From contig JANXYI010000428.1 of assembly GCA_025350085.1 (NCBI GenBank), positions 1-5,013 on the forward strand: 5,013 nucleotides of DNA, given 5' to 3'. Below, one piece after another: positions 4,706-5,013 of the stretch. The DNA comes from Deltaproteobacteria bacterium (GTDB taxonomy: Bacteria > Desulfobacterota > Desulfovibrionia > Desulfovibrionales > Desulfovibrionaceae). Numbering within the stretch: the stretch's first letter is position 1; each line of letters starts with the position of its first letter. Position numbers and translations under genes: made by a program. The notes under the pieces are model-generated. The model was given only the letters and a program-made list of their open reading frames with translations, had not been told where the DNA came from and did not search any database.

Positions 4706-5013
4706 ATGGGTCAGAAAGCTTCGCGCGTCTTTCGCGCCTATGACATCCGGGGCATCGTGGGCCAGGACTTCGACGCCGACTGGGTGGAGGACCTGGGCCG
4801 GGCCTGCGGGGCCTATTTCCTGGCGCACGGGCAGGCCCGCGCCGTGGTCGGCCGCGACTGCCGCCTGACCTCCCCCGGCTTCCAGGAGCGCCTGGTGGCC
4901 GGGCTGACCAACACGGGTGTGGACGTGCTGGTCCTGGGCATGGTGCCCACCCCGGTCTGCTATTTCGCCATCCGGCACCTGGGGTACGGCGCCGGGGTGA
5001 TGATCACCGCCAG
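4706..5013 (+). CDS. Phosphomannomutase/phosphoglucomutase, N-terminal part (cut by window end)
   Basis: This is the start of an alpha-D-phosphohexomutase, which interconverts hexose 6-phosphate and hexose 1-phosphate in the cytoplasm and supplies precursors of GDP-mannose or UDP-glucose for surface polysaccharides. The 102 complete codons cover the first part of domain I. FRAYDIRGIVG (9-19) is the hallmark of the AlgC/ManB group, followed by VVGRDCRLTSP (47-57), GVDVLVLGMVPTPVCYFA (71-88) and GVMITA (97-102). The window stops two bases into codon 103, expected to encode the phosphorylated serine of the TASHNP active-site loop. Family members are usually about 450 residues, so most of the gene lies beyond the window. 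AGAGAGGA lies just before the ATG. It diverges from the regulator gene across about 510 bp. Whether it prefers mannose or glucose phosphate cannot be read from this part. Confidence 0.93.
   Translation, partial: MGQKASRVFRAYDIRGIVGQDFDADWVEDLGRACGAYFLAHGQARAVVGRDCRLTSPGFQERLVAGLTNTGVDVLVLGMVPTPVCYFAIRHLGYGAGVMITA

Noticed and set aside
4438..4743. Open frames in the intergenic region (minus 4438-4707, plus 4483-4743)
   Set aside because: They have no recognisable domain, unnatural composition and no clear ribosome binding site. The plus frame overlaps the mutase start in another frame.
4610..4978. Minus-strand open frame opposite the mutase gene
   Set aside because: It is the antisense shadow of a well-supported phosphohexomutase, and its product is His/Gly/Ala-rich without family features.

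Overview
The window reads as chromosomal DNA of a GC-rich Gram-negative bacterium. The style of the proteins (a CI/S24-type regulator, an N-terminally anchored GGDEF protein, an AlgC/ManB-type mutase with the FRAYDIRG signature) suggests a deltaproteobacterium of the Desulfovibrio kind. That assignment is an impression from protein style, not a proven placement.

Layout. Six genes lie on the minus strand and one on the plus strand. In minus-strand transcription order (right to left) they are: an S24-family repressor-like regulator (4194-3469, GTG start) closed by a strong intrinsic terminator (3447-3414); a small unrecognised gene (3305-3066); a secreted or lipid-anchored protein with a proline-rich linker (2955-2335); a membrane-anchored degenerate GGDEF protein (2315-1542); a hotdog acyl-CoA thioesterase (1500-964); and a family 2-like glycosyltransferase (864-133). 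The secreted protein, GGDEF and thioesterase genes are separated by 19 and 41 nt and probably form one transcript. The glycosyltransferase follows after a 99-nt gap and could be the last member or separately expressed. A long GC-rich hairpin lies beyond it (10-59). On the right, a roughly 510-bp non-coding region that is clearly richer in A+T than the genes separates the regulator from a divergent phosphomannomutase/phosphoglucomutase gene (4706 to the window end). The window cuts that gene at its expected active-site serine codon.

How the genes relate. The glycosyltransferase and the mutase fit surface polysaccharide synthesis in a broad sense. The secreted protein and the GGDEF protein are the tightest pair and may act together at the envelope. 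There is no sign of an insertion sequence, CRISPR array, tRNA or rRNA.

The most interesting points are two proteins that keep their family fold but appear to have lost catalysis. The S24 regulator has Gly in place of the serine nucleophile and Arg in place of the lysine general base, while keeping an Ala-Gly cleavage-like site. The GGDEF protein reads RSGRF instead of GG(D/E)EF but keeps the RxxD inhibitory site at the correct spacing, which suggests a c-di-GMP receptor rather than a synthase. The regulator's upstream region has an 18-bp dyad between plausible promoter elements, and the region before the mutase gene holds two GCAC-N5-GTGC dyads 53 bp apart.
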